Program-made: the position numbers and the translations under genes
The notes under the pieces: generated by a model
Told to the model about the DNA's origin: nothing
Database searches by the model: none
The model's input: only the letters and a program-made list of their open reading frames with translations
Part shown: in pieces, positions 1 through 12,259 of the stretch
Position numbering within the stretch: the stretch's first letter is position 1
How the letters are laid out: each line of letters begins with the position of its first letter
NCBI GenBank assembly: GCA_028564675.1
Contig: JAOVVO010000137.1
Coordinates: 81,345-145,344 of the forward strand
DNA from: Onchocerca lupi
Lineage: Eukaryota > Nematoda > Chromadorea > Rhabditida > Onchocercidae
DNA length: 64,000 nt
Reading direction: 5' to 3'

Positions 1-139
1 AGAATAAAATGATAATTTGAAGAGGAATCAAATGAATAGCATGTTATAGAATAATTGGAATAATTTAATATAAATAATTTAATACTGTATTTTATGAAAA
101 TACAATAATTTAATGGAATCGAAAAAGACAGCAAAATTT

Positions 140-2782
140 GTGCTGCGATGTTTCAATGCAAAAATTTAGAGTAAAAGCAAATGAGATGAGATTAATTAAT
201 AAACTTAATGATGGTCTGATAAAGGTAAGTTTTGCTCATCTTTTTCATATTGTAATTTCAAACAACTTTTTCGTGAAAATTTCAAAATAAAGATCATTTT
301 TTTAGGCAGAAACAAAACAGCAAGGTATTACGGAATATTGGTCACATCGAATAACATATTGTTTGGCGCCATCTAATTTTCCACGAGTATTTTGTTGGGT
401 TTATAAACATGAGGGAAAAAAGATGAAACCGGAATTGAGGTTTGATATAACCATAGTTACAATTTTTATTTGGCAATTTGAAAACGAATCAACTGAAATA
501 AATTTGCTGTCAAAAAATAAGAATGATTAGATTGGATAACTTTCTTTTTTTTTTTTTCTTTTTTGTTCCGATAACTAATCGACTTTTTAAATTCTTTCCT
601 TACATATTGCTGTAGAATGGAATCGTAGATCAAAAAATGATAGCGAATTTTTTGAAATATTTCGACTTTCCTTTAGCTATTTGATGGATCAAATTAGATG
701 CAACAATTTGATATTGTTGTTCATTTATTCGTAAATTTTAGATGTCATGCAGCACTGTGCAAAAAGTTGTCGGATCCGTATAAAATAGCACAAGCACTCG
801 AACATAATCTTCGAGCTGCTCTTCAGGTAGTAGTTATTCTTTTTTTTTAACTGAATTATCAATTACAGAAATATTTCATGCCATCTATCATATCATTCCA
901 ATTAATCCTTTCTTTGATTGATTTATTGATTGTTATTCTTCGAAATAAATTGTTATTTTCAATCAAAAATCGACATCAAAATTATTAGGATCTTAGGACA
1001 ATGACATTTGCAATATTACTATTTTTACCTGAATATTATCATTCTAAATCTTCTATTTCAATTAATTTCGGTGAAATAATTCATTTCAATCGTTATTAAA
1101 ATTCAGATTAAAAATTTTAATTCCTCATTAATTGATTAATAAATTTAAAAAAAAATACATATCCTTCTTATCTGATTGTCTTAATATTATATGCACCGAG
1201 AATCTGATAATTTTGAAGATATCTTGTTTATATATATTTCATTCATTTCATAAGTCGATTACGTAATTCAAATTATTCGTGTTATTTTTATCGTTAACTT
1301 AAAGTTGAATTCAATTTTAGGAGTATCGTCGTGAGAAACTTTGCCGTCAAAATGCTCGACTCAACGCCCTAATTATTGGACAATCATCCAATGGGCCTAA
1401 AAGGTATCTTATTCTTAAGACTGATATGATATGTAGCAGTGATTTTATTGATATATGGCCTTATATCCTTTTTCCTTTCATCCACATCAATTTTTAATTT
1501 AGGAAACTATTGCTACAAACAGGTTCACTTAATTTCCGTCCTCCAGTTGGTCGTTCAAAAAGTGCTCCAAGATTGTTTGCTATTGATGAGGAAAATGAGT
1601 ATCTCGAGGAGCAACAGGTTTTTTTTAACTTTATTCGTAAAATTATATCAATCAGCTCTGTTCCACATATCTGGATTTTGTTGCTTCCTAAATGAATTCG
1701 TAAATATAGCGACAATTTGATTCAGGATAAGATGAAATTCTTTTCTTTCCCGAATAATCGTCAGAATCATTAATATCGTTTGGATTTTCTCTTTTCATTT
1801 TTAATGTATAATGCATCGTGATTTTTTATTTGCTCGTAGACGAATTTCTGAAAATATTTTTGAAAGGTGAAGAGAAAGAGAATTTTAGGAAGAATATTCA
1901 GACGTGGATTCATTATGTTATGTGGAATCACCAATCAGTGGTGATGCTTGTAGTACAAATAGTTTGGAGAGTAATGAAACGGAGGAAATTTCCCTCTCTC
2001 AACAGAATTCTTTTCGAGGTTCATTTTTATTATTAAGAAAAGAAAAAAGCACAGTTTACTATAGATGAAGTTAAGAAAAGAAAAAAAAACTGATGAAATT
2101 GACTCAATATCTTCTTTTTTTTTTTTTTTTTTTTGAAGTTATCCTTTTTTTTTAAATTCCATTGAAAATCACAAAGTTGTTCACTGATTGAGGAGTAAAT
2201 TTCAACATTTGTATAGGAGAGATGGGGAAATGGCAATTTTTACGATAATTTTAGGAAGATAAACTAAAAATTTTTAACATTGCGAACAATTCTTCAGATT
2301 TTGAAAGAAAGAATTTTTCTTCATTTTACTATTTCGCACATTTCCAAAAACAAATATTCGAATTGATTAAACTATTTGCATTTTTTTTTTTTTTAGCCAG
2401 TAATGATGAGATACATGACTTAATGAGGAAGTTATGTGATATGAATCTAGAGCAGGAAAAACAACGGAATGATTTATTGGCTAGCAACTTTAGTTCAAAC
2501 TTAGAATGTGGTCCATCCAGTGTTAGTTCAGATGATGGAATGCAATCGACCGATTCAGAAAATCATTCCTGGAAAATACGACGATTACCGAGTTTAGAAA
2601 AACGATCAGAACAAGAAATAGATACAGTTAGTGAAGAATCTGGTTATCATGATTTTGATGATGGTTTTAATAGTGCTACTGCTGATGATGATGATGATGA
2701 TGATGATGATGTTCGTCGGAATAGTGAAATTTATTATGATGATGATGAAAGTCAATATGATGAACAAGTTACAGCACTTTAA
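140..2782 (+). CDS. FAM43-type PID/PTB-domain protein, 5' end missing
   Basis: Exons that join in frame: (upstream part)..224, 306..439, 742..826, 1321..1403, 1503..1617, 1889..2018, 2397..2782 (TAA). The left boundary given (140) is approximate; the true start lies left of the window or in an unrecognised exon. From 306 the exons encode 310 residues. The motif HRITYCLAPSNFPRVFCWVY followed by LRCHAALCKK and an LxAALQEYRR helix matches the C-terminal half of the FAM43A/B phosphotyrosine-interaction domain. The family block RPPVGRSKSAPRL, just after the domain, is also present. The tail is acidic and serine-rich with a GAT-coded Asp run. FAM43 proteins are poorly characterised cytosolic PID adaptors, so the cellular role is unknown. 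The family call is from recognised motifs; the first listed exon is the weakest part. Confidence 0.8.
2687..2712 (+). repeat. GAT trinucleotide run coding poly-Asp
   Basis: In-frame (GAT)n tract inside the last exon of the FAM43-like gene. It encodes about nine consecutive aspartates in an acidic C-terminal tail and is likely to vary in length. Confidence 0.9.
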
Positions 2783-5185
2783 TATTACTTTTTGAATTAT
2801 TGATGATAAGTAATTGGATATTTGCTAGTTTGTTTAATTTGGTGCTGCATAAAACGATGCCTGGAAATGTCATGAAATCTGATCCTAATGAATAAACAAC
2901 GAAGGCAGTGAAATTTAGTGATATCGAGTTCTGATATCAAAGTAATTATCGATAATAGGTGCTGGACCATAAATCTGTTATTTATCTGATAAATATATTG
3001 TGAAATAGTGACCATTCGAGAATAATAGTAACAAATGTGATGCAATATTTTCCATAAATTTGTACAATTATTGTTTAACCAATCTCTTTGATTCATTTTT
3101 TGCTCTTGTTCGAATTAGAATTATTTATTGTTGTTGATTAAAAGAAAAAAGTAATTCACACATTTTTGGATATCACATGAATCTTGAAATTTTTTTATCA
3201 TTTAATCTTTTAATTTGAAAAAATATTAATACTTAAATGTTAGACTAATGCAATTGTTAGATATGTTTGCTCGATTTGGAAACTAAGCTTATCTTCATTA
3301 TCAAAAATTGATTTATTCTAGTAAATTTACTCGATATTTAAGGTTATTTTTTCTTCGGCTCAAAGAAAGTTAAAGGATGAATGAAGACAATATGATGACA
3401 GGATAATTGCTGATAATATATCATTCTTGATAAATTATGGAACTGAAGAAATATATTTACTTACTGCTATGGTAGGATTTTTAGAGTCATTTTTGGATAT
3501 TTAACAAATTTTCTGATCAAAATGTAAATATTTGTTGGGAATTTTTTTGAAGAGACATACATAATGGTGCATTATTTTAATTGTTATTTACAAATAAATA
3601 TGATCATATTGAACTTTCTATACATTGATGTATGCTTGATAAAATAATTCTCCTAATCCAATTCCAAACAAATCTCCTAATCTGATCTTACTTAGATTTA
3701 ATTTTGATCATAAATTAAGAACAAAATTTGATCATTTTACCTGACATAATATAAATAAAAGAACAATAAAATCAATTATAATAATTCTAGCGAATTAAGT
3801 TAGTCATCATCTTTCGATGAAATAAATAAGATAATTTGAAATGTCGAATATGAATCTTCAAAAACACTGAATTAATGAAATGAATAGAATAATTTGAAAT
3901 ACCGAATATAAATTCCCAATAGTACCCAAATGTTGTTTCTGTAGTTTGGTTTTGTAATAATTTAAAGTACTGTAGAATGTATTGATTAAAATTCAAGAAC
4001 TTCGTGAAGTTTTAGAAAAATCTTGATCTTGAATAAGAATCTTGATAAGAAAATCTCTTATCTATGAAACAGTACAATGAGTGCTCTTTTCAAATAATTC
4101 AATGCGTGAAAAACAGGAAGATTTATATAAATTAATTTTATCACATGCAATCAACGTTGGTCATATATATAATGATATTATATATAGTTGACAGAATCGT
4201 TAATTGTAATAAAGAAAAATCATAAATCTCATATACAAGAGCACTCAAGAAAATACATAATAATCATTATATAATCATAAACATTATCAGTGACATTATC
4301 ATTATGATTACTACTATTTCATCGTCACTATATGATTCATTACCATGCCGTTTTATGATTCATTGCGATTTGTAATCATTGCCATTATCATAATTTTCCA
4401 TCATTATCATCTATCATTATTATCAATGTTTAACAAAAAAAAATATGTATTTCATAAGTTTGCATTAAGCAAAAAAAGATAAAGAAAAAGATGATTCATT
4501 AAAGTTTATTTTATTGATTCATTAGCAGAATAAAAAATGTATTTTAAACATCCTTCGTATATTTAATTTCATTTTGAAGGATTTTAAAAAAATTTTAAAA
4601 TAAAAATTCTAAAAAAAAAGTTTTAAATACAGAAATTAGCATGAGAAACAAATACAATGACCATTAATTGGCTAATAATAATGATAAAGAATAAAAAAAA
4701 AAAGGAAATGCGTTAACTCATGCACTCATAAATAAATGACAAATGAAAATCGAAACTTAAATTAATTTTACATTTAAAAAACTTTTTATATAAGCTATAA
4801 TATTAAATTTAACGAGCAAGTACATGTGCAATATATATATATATATATTATATATGAAGGTGCATTAGTAATAGATTCTGAATCTAATCGATAAATGTTA
4901 TTGCCAAGCATAAATTGAATTTAATTTAAATTATTTATGCAATATTTATCATCTAAAAGATACCTATTGATTCTCCTTCGTCGGAAATTTTAGGGAAATT
5001 CTACACTTCACATTTTGAATTTTGATAAAATTTATAATTATAGCACTAACATATCACTGAACTTCATAACTTTCTCTCTTTTATCATCAAAAATTTTTCT
5101 AGTACAAAATTCGAAAACGATAAAAATTGCAAATTTTTGACTAGTGGTAAATGATACCCGCATTAAAATTTGAAAAATTCATTCG

Positions 5186-5217
<32 letters not shown>

Positions 5218-6169
5218 CTAAAAATATAGGCAAAAGCATCGTTCATCGAAAGCTTAACTATTACCAACAAATGGATTAAACGAAATATGTGACTGATAGT
5301 ATCACGAAATCGGATGTTATCATAAATTGCTTTTCTAGAAGATTCATACAGAGCTTCGGCATGCTGAAGAACTGTCAACTAATTTGTAGTAAACCGTTAA
5401 TTACCTCATTAAATTACGATAATCTAACTTTTTCCGGAAAAATTCAAAATCCGAGAATAATTAATTCTTCTTTTTATTCCTCCTATTGACGTAGACTGGA
5501 TGTATATTCGACCTATTCAGAATATACGTTCAGTTTCAATATTCAAAATCTATACTGCACACAAAAATGCACTCTTCATTAATATAAATTTACACTTTCA
5601 ATAATGATGGCATTTCATTTCATAAAAATACATGAAAATATTAAAATGGCTATTGGAATTTCATCAAAAATGTTTCCAAACAATTAAAAATATAGGAAAA
5701 ATGAACTCGTCAACTTGCTGGGAATCATTAGTAAAAAAAAAAAAAAAAAAGAAAAAAATGGCAGTATGATGAAAAAAGTAGTATTTTTTAGGGAAAAATA
5801 GATGAGATAGATAAGAAAGTAGAAGAATATCGTAAAAAAATGGGATTTTGACAGATGACAATAGCAGTAAAAGGTGTAAATCGCTTTTTTTTCTTTTTTT
5901 TTTTTTGAAGTCGCTCGATCGTGTAGATGGAATTGAAATTCGCAAACTTTTCATCGTTTTGCAGGTGACATGCCAGATGCGATATGCGTAAATTAAGCTG
6001 ATATTTGATGTTAAAGTTCTGGATCTGTCGATATAACTAACAGCATGAAAGCGAACTATTAATAGATTGACGATGAGATTAATTTCATTTTCCGATGCAG
6101 TCCATTCGTACTTTCATCCTTTTTTCTTTTTTTTTTTTTCCTTCCTTTCTACACGAATTTTTGTTTACT
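2783..6169. other. Convergent intergenic region, FAM43-like / yap-1
   Basis: No supported gene. It holds the 3' flanks of two convergent genes, several poly(A)/poly(T) runs (for example around 5190-5218, 5733-5750 and 5886-5906), an AT dinucleotide stretch at 4831-4856, a small AT palindrome near 4164-4190, and a degenerate CATTAT/ATCATT-rich stretch at about 4258-4430. Short open frames here are AT-rich and show no splice context. Confidence 0.7.
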
Positions 6170-9100
6170 TCACATGTATGGTTTAGCAACAGTTGTTGCT
6201 GATGAACGATTATCATTCAACTGAAGATACTGATCAAAATCACGCGGATTTAAATCTTGCGCATTTAAGTCCTGAAACAACTTATCTTTTGCTTATCACT
6301 CATTTACTAGTTATGTTAAATTACAGAAAATAGGAATTTGTTGATGTTTTGATATTTACATCACAACATATATTGGCATCAATATCATACATTTAACCAT
6401 TTCTTATCAAATGATAGCATTGATAAAAATAACAGGCCAATAAATGCTTTTTTTTTATTCTTGAAAATCAACTGCAATTATTTTTTTGGTTCTCTATTTA
6501 GATGTCAAAAACGCCCATACAGTAAAAAATAATAAAAAATTTTTGGAACTAATATTTTCGATCAATTCTTAATTTTTATTCATATAAATTCAACTTACTC
6601 TCACAAGATTCGGATCAATTTCATGAGTACTTTGTAACGGAACCATACTTACGGTACCTACATTTACATAATCGATTTCCATCGTATTATCCACAGCTGA
6701 ATCATTTGACACATTCCTCTGTAATTGAATGAATTTAATTTAATTAATACTTTTCTATTTCCTTTCTTATTATTTAAAGATCTTCCCGCATCTTACTTCA
6801 TAAACGCCAATAGTTCAATCAATAGGAATGAATTGAAAAGTAAATCATAAAACAATTGAGATTTTGATTAATCATAAAACAATTGAGATTTTGATCAATT
6901 GCCTTCGCTTACTGATCAATAGCTAAATGAAAGAATTGATGAAGCAGAAACAAATCATGGCAATCTCTAATTTTTTGATCTAAAATCAAGTAAGAATAAC
7001 AAATTCATTTTGAGCCACAAGTTTTAATTTATGCAAAACAAACATCGAAAAATGACAAAAATATATTCTTGCTGAACTATTAACTTCTCACTTTCCTCAT
7101 TCTCGATCGAGATATGATCGAATTACTCAATATAATGTTCTTCAGTTAGAATGCTATTTTATGCAAAGTACTACTACACACAGTTTTCAAAAAAAAAAAA
7201 AAAAATAAACTCAATTTAGCAATTATTTTGAAAACTTAAAACTCGCCTAATAATCATTTTAATGTAAGGAATCTAAATTAGGCTCCCTTCATTGAAAGAA
7301 TATTTTAAATGATATTTGTGATCAAAAAAAAAATCATACATTATGAATATAGTACGGGGTTCTTCCGAGAAAATCACTGCCACCTGTTTGACCAGAGATG
7401 TAATATTCGTTGTATCCAGATACCTAAAATTCTTGTATACACCTCTGATTTCTCAAACTTTTTTTGACGAAAATTATAGATTTAATAAATGCTAAAAATA
7501 AGGACATTAAAAGAAGTCACCTGGTTCGTGGTAAAACTAAAATTTTTAACATTAATTTCATAATTTATTAGACATATTTAGAAAGTTTTGGAATCAAAAA
7601 GGCAATGAAACTATATTACTGATAATGTTTGACCTTTGATCCAGCTCTCAAAAAAGTTCATGCTAATGGATACAGTTTGATATAATTCGGATTACTGCCC
7701 ATGTATAATTTAATTTTAATTTTTCTGAAGCAAAGTTACTCATTACGAAAATACCCATTTTCTCTTTGTATAAAATATACAAGTTATGTAGTATAATGAT
7801 CTTTTTCATACCGCAGGAATATCAGGTTGTTGCTGTACTATAGAAGGAACCGGAGGTTGCTGATGTTGTTGCTGTTGAGCTGTTTGCCATTGTGGCCCAA
7901 TCCAGCCCTAAACAAAATTTTGGATTCAAAATTTGAATGAAATAGTAGAAATGACAATTTGTAGTGAATAAAAAAGAAATTTTCAAAAGGAACATCTCTT
8001 TTTTTTGTCCTTTTTTCTTAACAATTATCCTTTCTTTTTCCGCAGAAATATCATTAAACATGAAATTATCAAACATAAGTTACTACCTGTCTGTAAAGTT
8101 GCTGCTGACGTTCCTGCATACCACGCCGTTCCATTTGTAATTGCTGTCTTCGAATTGATGAATCATCCTGCGATAAATGATAAGCATTAAGTTATCAAAA
8201 TGAATTGTTACATACATATTCGAAAAGTTTTTTATTCCGGTCCATATTCATGCCAAGAAAACTATCCAAGACTAACTCTCTTTTAGAAAATAGTTACAAT
8301 CATTTAAGTCATTCAAGAAATCATAAAGGTCATTGTTATCTCGATCTCGATGATTTATGATTTTCGCATCTTCTTTATTCTTTGGAAACAAATTTCTATT
8401 GTTATGATAGTTGAAATATCCATAAAATATTTCAAATTTTTGGTTAAAGATGAAAAATTTACCTGTGGTACTTCATAAACATTCCTCCTAATTTGTCCAA
8501 CATTCTGCCTTGTACATCCGTGCCTTTGCCATATACGTTCTTCTTGTAAATGTGCTGCTATAATGTGTAATTTCGTCGTTTTTATTGCATAATAATAATG
8601 ATTCTTGAATTATAAGGCTTCAAAAAGTTGCCGACAAATTCGTAAGATAACGATGCATTAAATTGATCGAAATGAGCCAAAGATTGGCTGTGATAATTTG
8701 AAAGATAATTATTGTTATGAATATCGTATCATCATCATCAAATAATGTATTGGATTGATTGATGAAATGATTACGACGATATTATCTTATCAATAACTTT
8801 AGCATATATAAAATAAAAACATACGTATTCTGGGATCATACCAGGTTGTTTCACGGCTATTATGATCTACAAAATAAACTTCACCATTTTGATCATAACG
8901 TTTTGCCCATCCATCCGGTAAAGGTCCTAAACCATCATCTGGTTCCTGTGAAAAAAAAAGATTAAAAAAGAAAAAAAAGTTTTAACATTATTTTTTTCAT
9001 GTTAAAAAGAAAGAGAAAAATCTTTCGCTAACAATACATAAATCATAAGTATATCATATTAATAGAATAAAATCTACAGTTAATATGAAAAATTTTTTTT

Positions 9101-9314
9101 TAGGAATTTTCAACAATGCTTGATCGTATCGGATTATCAATTTTATTAATTTCTGAATTCCTGATTATACCGAACAAAAGTTACTTAATTACTTATCATT
9201 GGAGTAATTAAGTAGCTTGATTTCCTATTACCTAAGTAATGCATCCGAGAGAGGAGAAAATGACGTACAGTCTGCGACACAGGTGCCGTAGGCTGTAAAA
9301 TAGGCTGTTGTTGC

Positions 9315-9347
<33 letters not shown>

Positions 9348-12259
9348 CGTTCTATCATTGAACTTTCATTAGCTACCAAAGTCATTGGATCCAACGATTG
9401 ACTTTTCGCGCGTGGTTCATTCCAATAATTAACTTCTGTTGTACTGCTGAAATGTAAACTATGTGAGAAGCAATGTAATTAACAGTATTGTGGCAAAGTA
9501 CCGTAAGCTGGCATTACTGTAACGAAGTACCACAAATTAGCAAAAACTGCAGCGAAATACTGTAAGCCGACAGTACCACAGTGAGGTACCGTAGGCCAGC
9601 AGTGTCGTAGTGGGGTACTGTAGGCTGGCAGTACCATGGTGAAGTACCGTAAGCTAGAAGTACTATAACGAAGTACCGTAGGAAATTTCAATAGAACATT
9701 TCTTTACTATCCAATCAGAAAAATTTTTTCACTCCATTACAAGCTATATGGTTTTTTTTTTATAAAATAGAAAATGATAATTAATATTTTCCATTTTCCC
9801 TTTCTCCTTATTTCTTTATACCGTATGCATGCCTCTCTTAACTTTATGCTGTGAAATTTTGCTCTTATTCTTATTATTTCATTTTAGTATTCTGAAGAAT
9901 GATCAAATTACTCCTCAATAAACTTCGACTTTGACCCATGTACAGATTTGCATTTAAAAATCTCATATTCTAAACTAACTTATGATGAAATGGTTGCTCA
10001 TCTGTATGAAAAACTTCTCGATTTTTTCCTTTTTTTTTATTATAAAAGAACCTTATACTAATTTTGCCACAAATCTTAAATTAACTTTTAAATTTGAAAT
10101 TTCTTCCCAGAAGAGACTGAAATTATCAAGTACAAGATTCCCCACATTCAGCTAAGATTACTTCTTCATTTTAACGATCACATGAATTTTCTCATAAGCA
10201 ATAAATAGAAAATTAAATCTTAGTGATAGTAATTCAATTTTATTCAGAATCCTATTCTTACTCATCCTATTTTATTCTTTTTTTCCAAAGTTTATGACAA
10301 AAATTATTTGATACTAATTTTTAAAAAAAGCCAGCAAGTTAGACTGATTTGTTTAATGCTTTATTTCTTAGTGCACATTTCTCATTTCATTTTTATAATA
10401 TTAGTTTTATACCATTAGTTTTTTATATCAGTATCCTCTATTATATGAAAAAAAAAAAAAAAAGAAAATTCTCAGAACAGAATTTATTATCACAGCATAT
10501 TGGGAACTGTTTTAAACTACCTATTATTGTTCACCGAACGACAAACGATAATACTTATCAGATAATTTTATCCGACTTACGTGATCATTATCCGACATTG
10601 ATTGATTTTAATCACTAAAATGACTAATAATCAGCTAGATACTTACATAAAATCATGACAGTCTCATATTTCGTAAATATAAACTATTAGAAAATCATTA
10701 TAAGGCAGGAACACATCCTAGGAAGACCTCTTATCAGTAAGTGACTTTTGAATTCTCAACAATCATAACAAATAGATAAGGGCAGCATATTTCAGTTAGA
10801 TATTACTAAAAAAAAAAAAAAAAACAATGGTTTTTGCATATCAGGGAAGGTATTTAAAATCGTGCTAATGATACTATTTATTTTCTAGATAGATGTTCGG
10901 AATTAGAACTAACTTTTCTTCAGTCCATTACAGTATTATCAGTCTTCTCTTTTCCTTAAAAAAAAAAAAAAAAATCTAGAAAATAGGAGAATGATGGAAT
11001 TTCCATTTTTTTATTTCGCATAAAATTTGAATTGAACATATCAGAAGAACATACTCGACAAAATAAGGTTGTCCTTGGGGTGCGTAATTTTGTTCGAAAT
11101 GTTTGGTAGGCTCGCAGTCCAGATCACAACTTTTCGCAGCACGATGAGATGCAACTTGATATTGTTCACCAACATTAGATACCGCCATAACACTTAACGA
11201 TTTGGAAGGTGCATGCGCTACACCAGATATCAAACGACTGCAATTTACAAGTAAATCTAATTGATGCGGTGATATGGAATATCATGAAATTAACGTTTAC
11301 TTTAAAGGAATATTTATATCATTTATCATATGTACTCAAAATGTTTCATATATTTTGGATGAAAAAATTCTTTGCAATTAAAAATTGATAAAAGTCCCTT
11401 CTCTAGTAACCACACTTAAAGAAAAAAAAGGAAAAAGAAAATAAAAGGATTTTGAGATATTCTAATGTATGATAGAAAAGAATGCAATACCTGGAATGAT
11501 GCTCAATGTTATCTTCGTAATTGATTAGAGCAGGTGCAGAACTTTGCCTCGGGTGATAAGGCCCTTGATAAGATGTATTGAGTTGTGTAGATGAAACCGA
11601 ACTTGGACTTAGAGTTTGCCGTCCACTGGAGCCTAGCCCATCATCACTTGATCCTTCTGCGGATGAAATATGTGGTTTCAATGATGATACTGGACGTTGA
11701 TTAAATGATGCCGGCACACTTGACTGAAATATTGATTGAAAAAATTATCATAATCAGTATGAAATATCACCTATTATTATTGCCATATGAAACTTTCCAA
11801 TACTAACAATAACCAATCTTTTCCAAATTATCAACACTACAATTGAACTTTCACATTAGCCATAACATATGGCACTGTTCAGTCTAATCAATCATTATCA
11901 TTCCAGCCGTGATATAATGCTCAAACCAAACTTTATCAGATATTTCATACTGATTATGAAATAAGAAAAAAAAGAAATGAGATCAATTCTGCAAGACAAG
12001 TTATCTTAACACAAAAAAAAAACAAATGAAATATTTGAATGGTATTGATAAGATGATTAAAAGTTAAAAATACCTTTTTGCGTTCAAAATGCTTTCCGTG
12101 TGTTCGCATACCTTCCGTAAAAAGCTCTTCGAGCGACTTCTGTGGATCATCAACATGAGTGTTAATCTGAACATACGGAGTACTAGCTGTCATCGTTGTT
12201 GTTTGCAATTTCGCTTTCGACGCCATCGCCATTTCCACCCGTTTTTTCGCCGACGCCAT
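6170..12259 (-). CDS. yap-1: YAP/Yorkie transcriptional co-activator (Hippo pathway)
   Basis: Eleven exons join in frame on the minus strand: 12259..12074, 11723..11491, 11237..11055, 9446..9269, 8945..8825, 8557..8463, 8167..8087, 7907..7812, 7423..7340, 6718..6599, 6271..6170 (TGA), giving 492 aa. Near residues 33-50, VDDPQKSLEELFTEGM resembles the TEAD-binding helix/loop of YAP. HPRQSS (residues 119-124) is an HxRxxS LATS-kinase/14-3-3 site like human S127. A single WW domain lies at about 268-300, with Trp273 and Trp295 and the ending YDPR. A polyglutamine run precedes it and a Gln-rich helix follows it. The C-terminus does not end in the vertebrate PDZ-ligand motif. In the known family, phosphorylation by LATS/Warts retains YAP in the cytoplasm and the unphosphorylated form co-activates TEAD targets in the nucleus. 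The start chosen is the ATG just 3' of a long T-tract; a coding exon further upstream is possible. Confidence 0.92.
6842..6896. repeat. 27-bp tandem duplication in a yap-1 intron
   Basis: Two adjacent copies of a unit containing ATCATAAAACAATTGAGATT, offset by 27 bp, between yap-1 exons 9 and 10. Confidence 0.85.
9306..9348 (-). repeat. CAA/CAG tract coding polyglutamine in yap-1
   Basis: Read on the minus strand, this is an in-frame run of CAA with a few CAG codons encoding about 14 glutamines between a Met-Ile-Glu-Arg segment and a Pro-rich segment, just upstream of the WW-domain exon. The mixed codons limit slippage, but length variation between isolates is likely. Confidence 0.9.
9480..9685. 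repeat. 29-bp minisatellite in a yap-1 intron
   Basis: About seven degenerate copies of a 29-bp unit of the form GTACYGTAGGCYGGCAGTAC followed by nine variable bases. The right-hand copies are best conserved. The array lies at the exon-4-proximal end of the intron between yap-1 exons 3 and 4. The period is not a multiple of three and the GC content is clearly above the surroundings. Confidence 0.88.

Noticed and set aside
9480..9685. CRISPR-like array
   Set aside because: Units are contiguous degenerate tandem repeats without spacers in a eukaryotic intron.
9479..9691. 70-codon minus-strand open frame
   Set aside because: It is the 29-bp minisatellite read in one frame. It lies inside a yap-1 intron.
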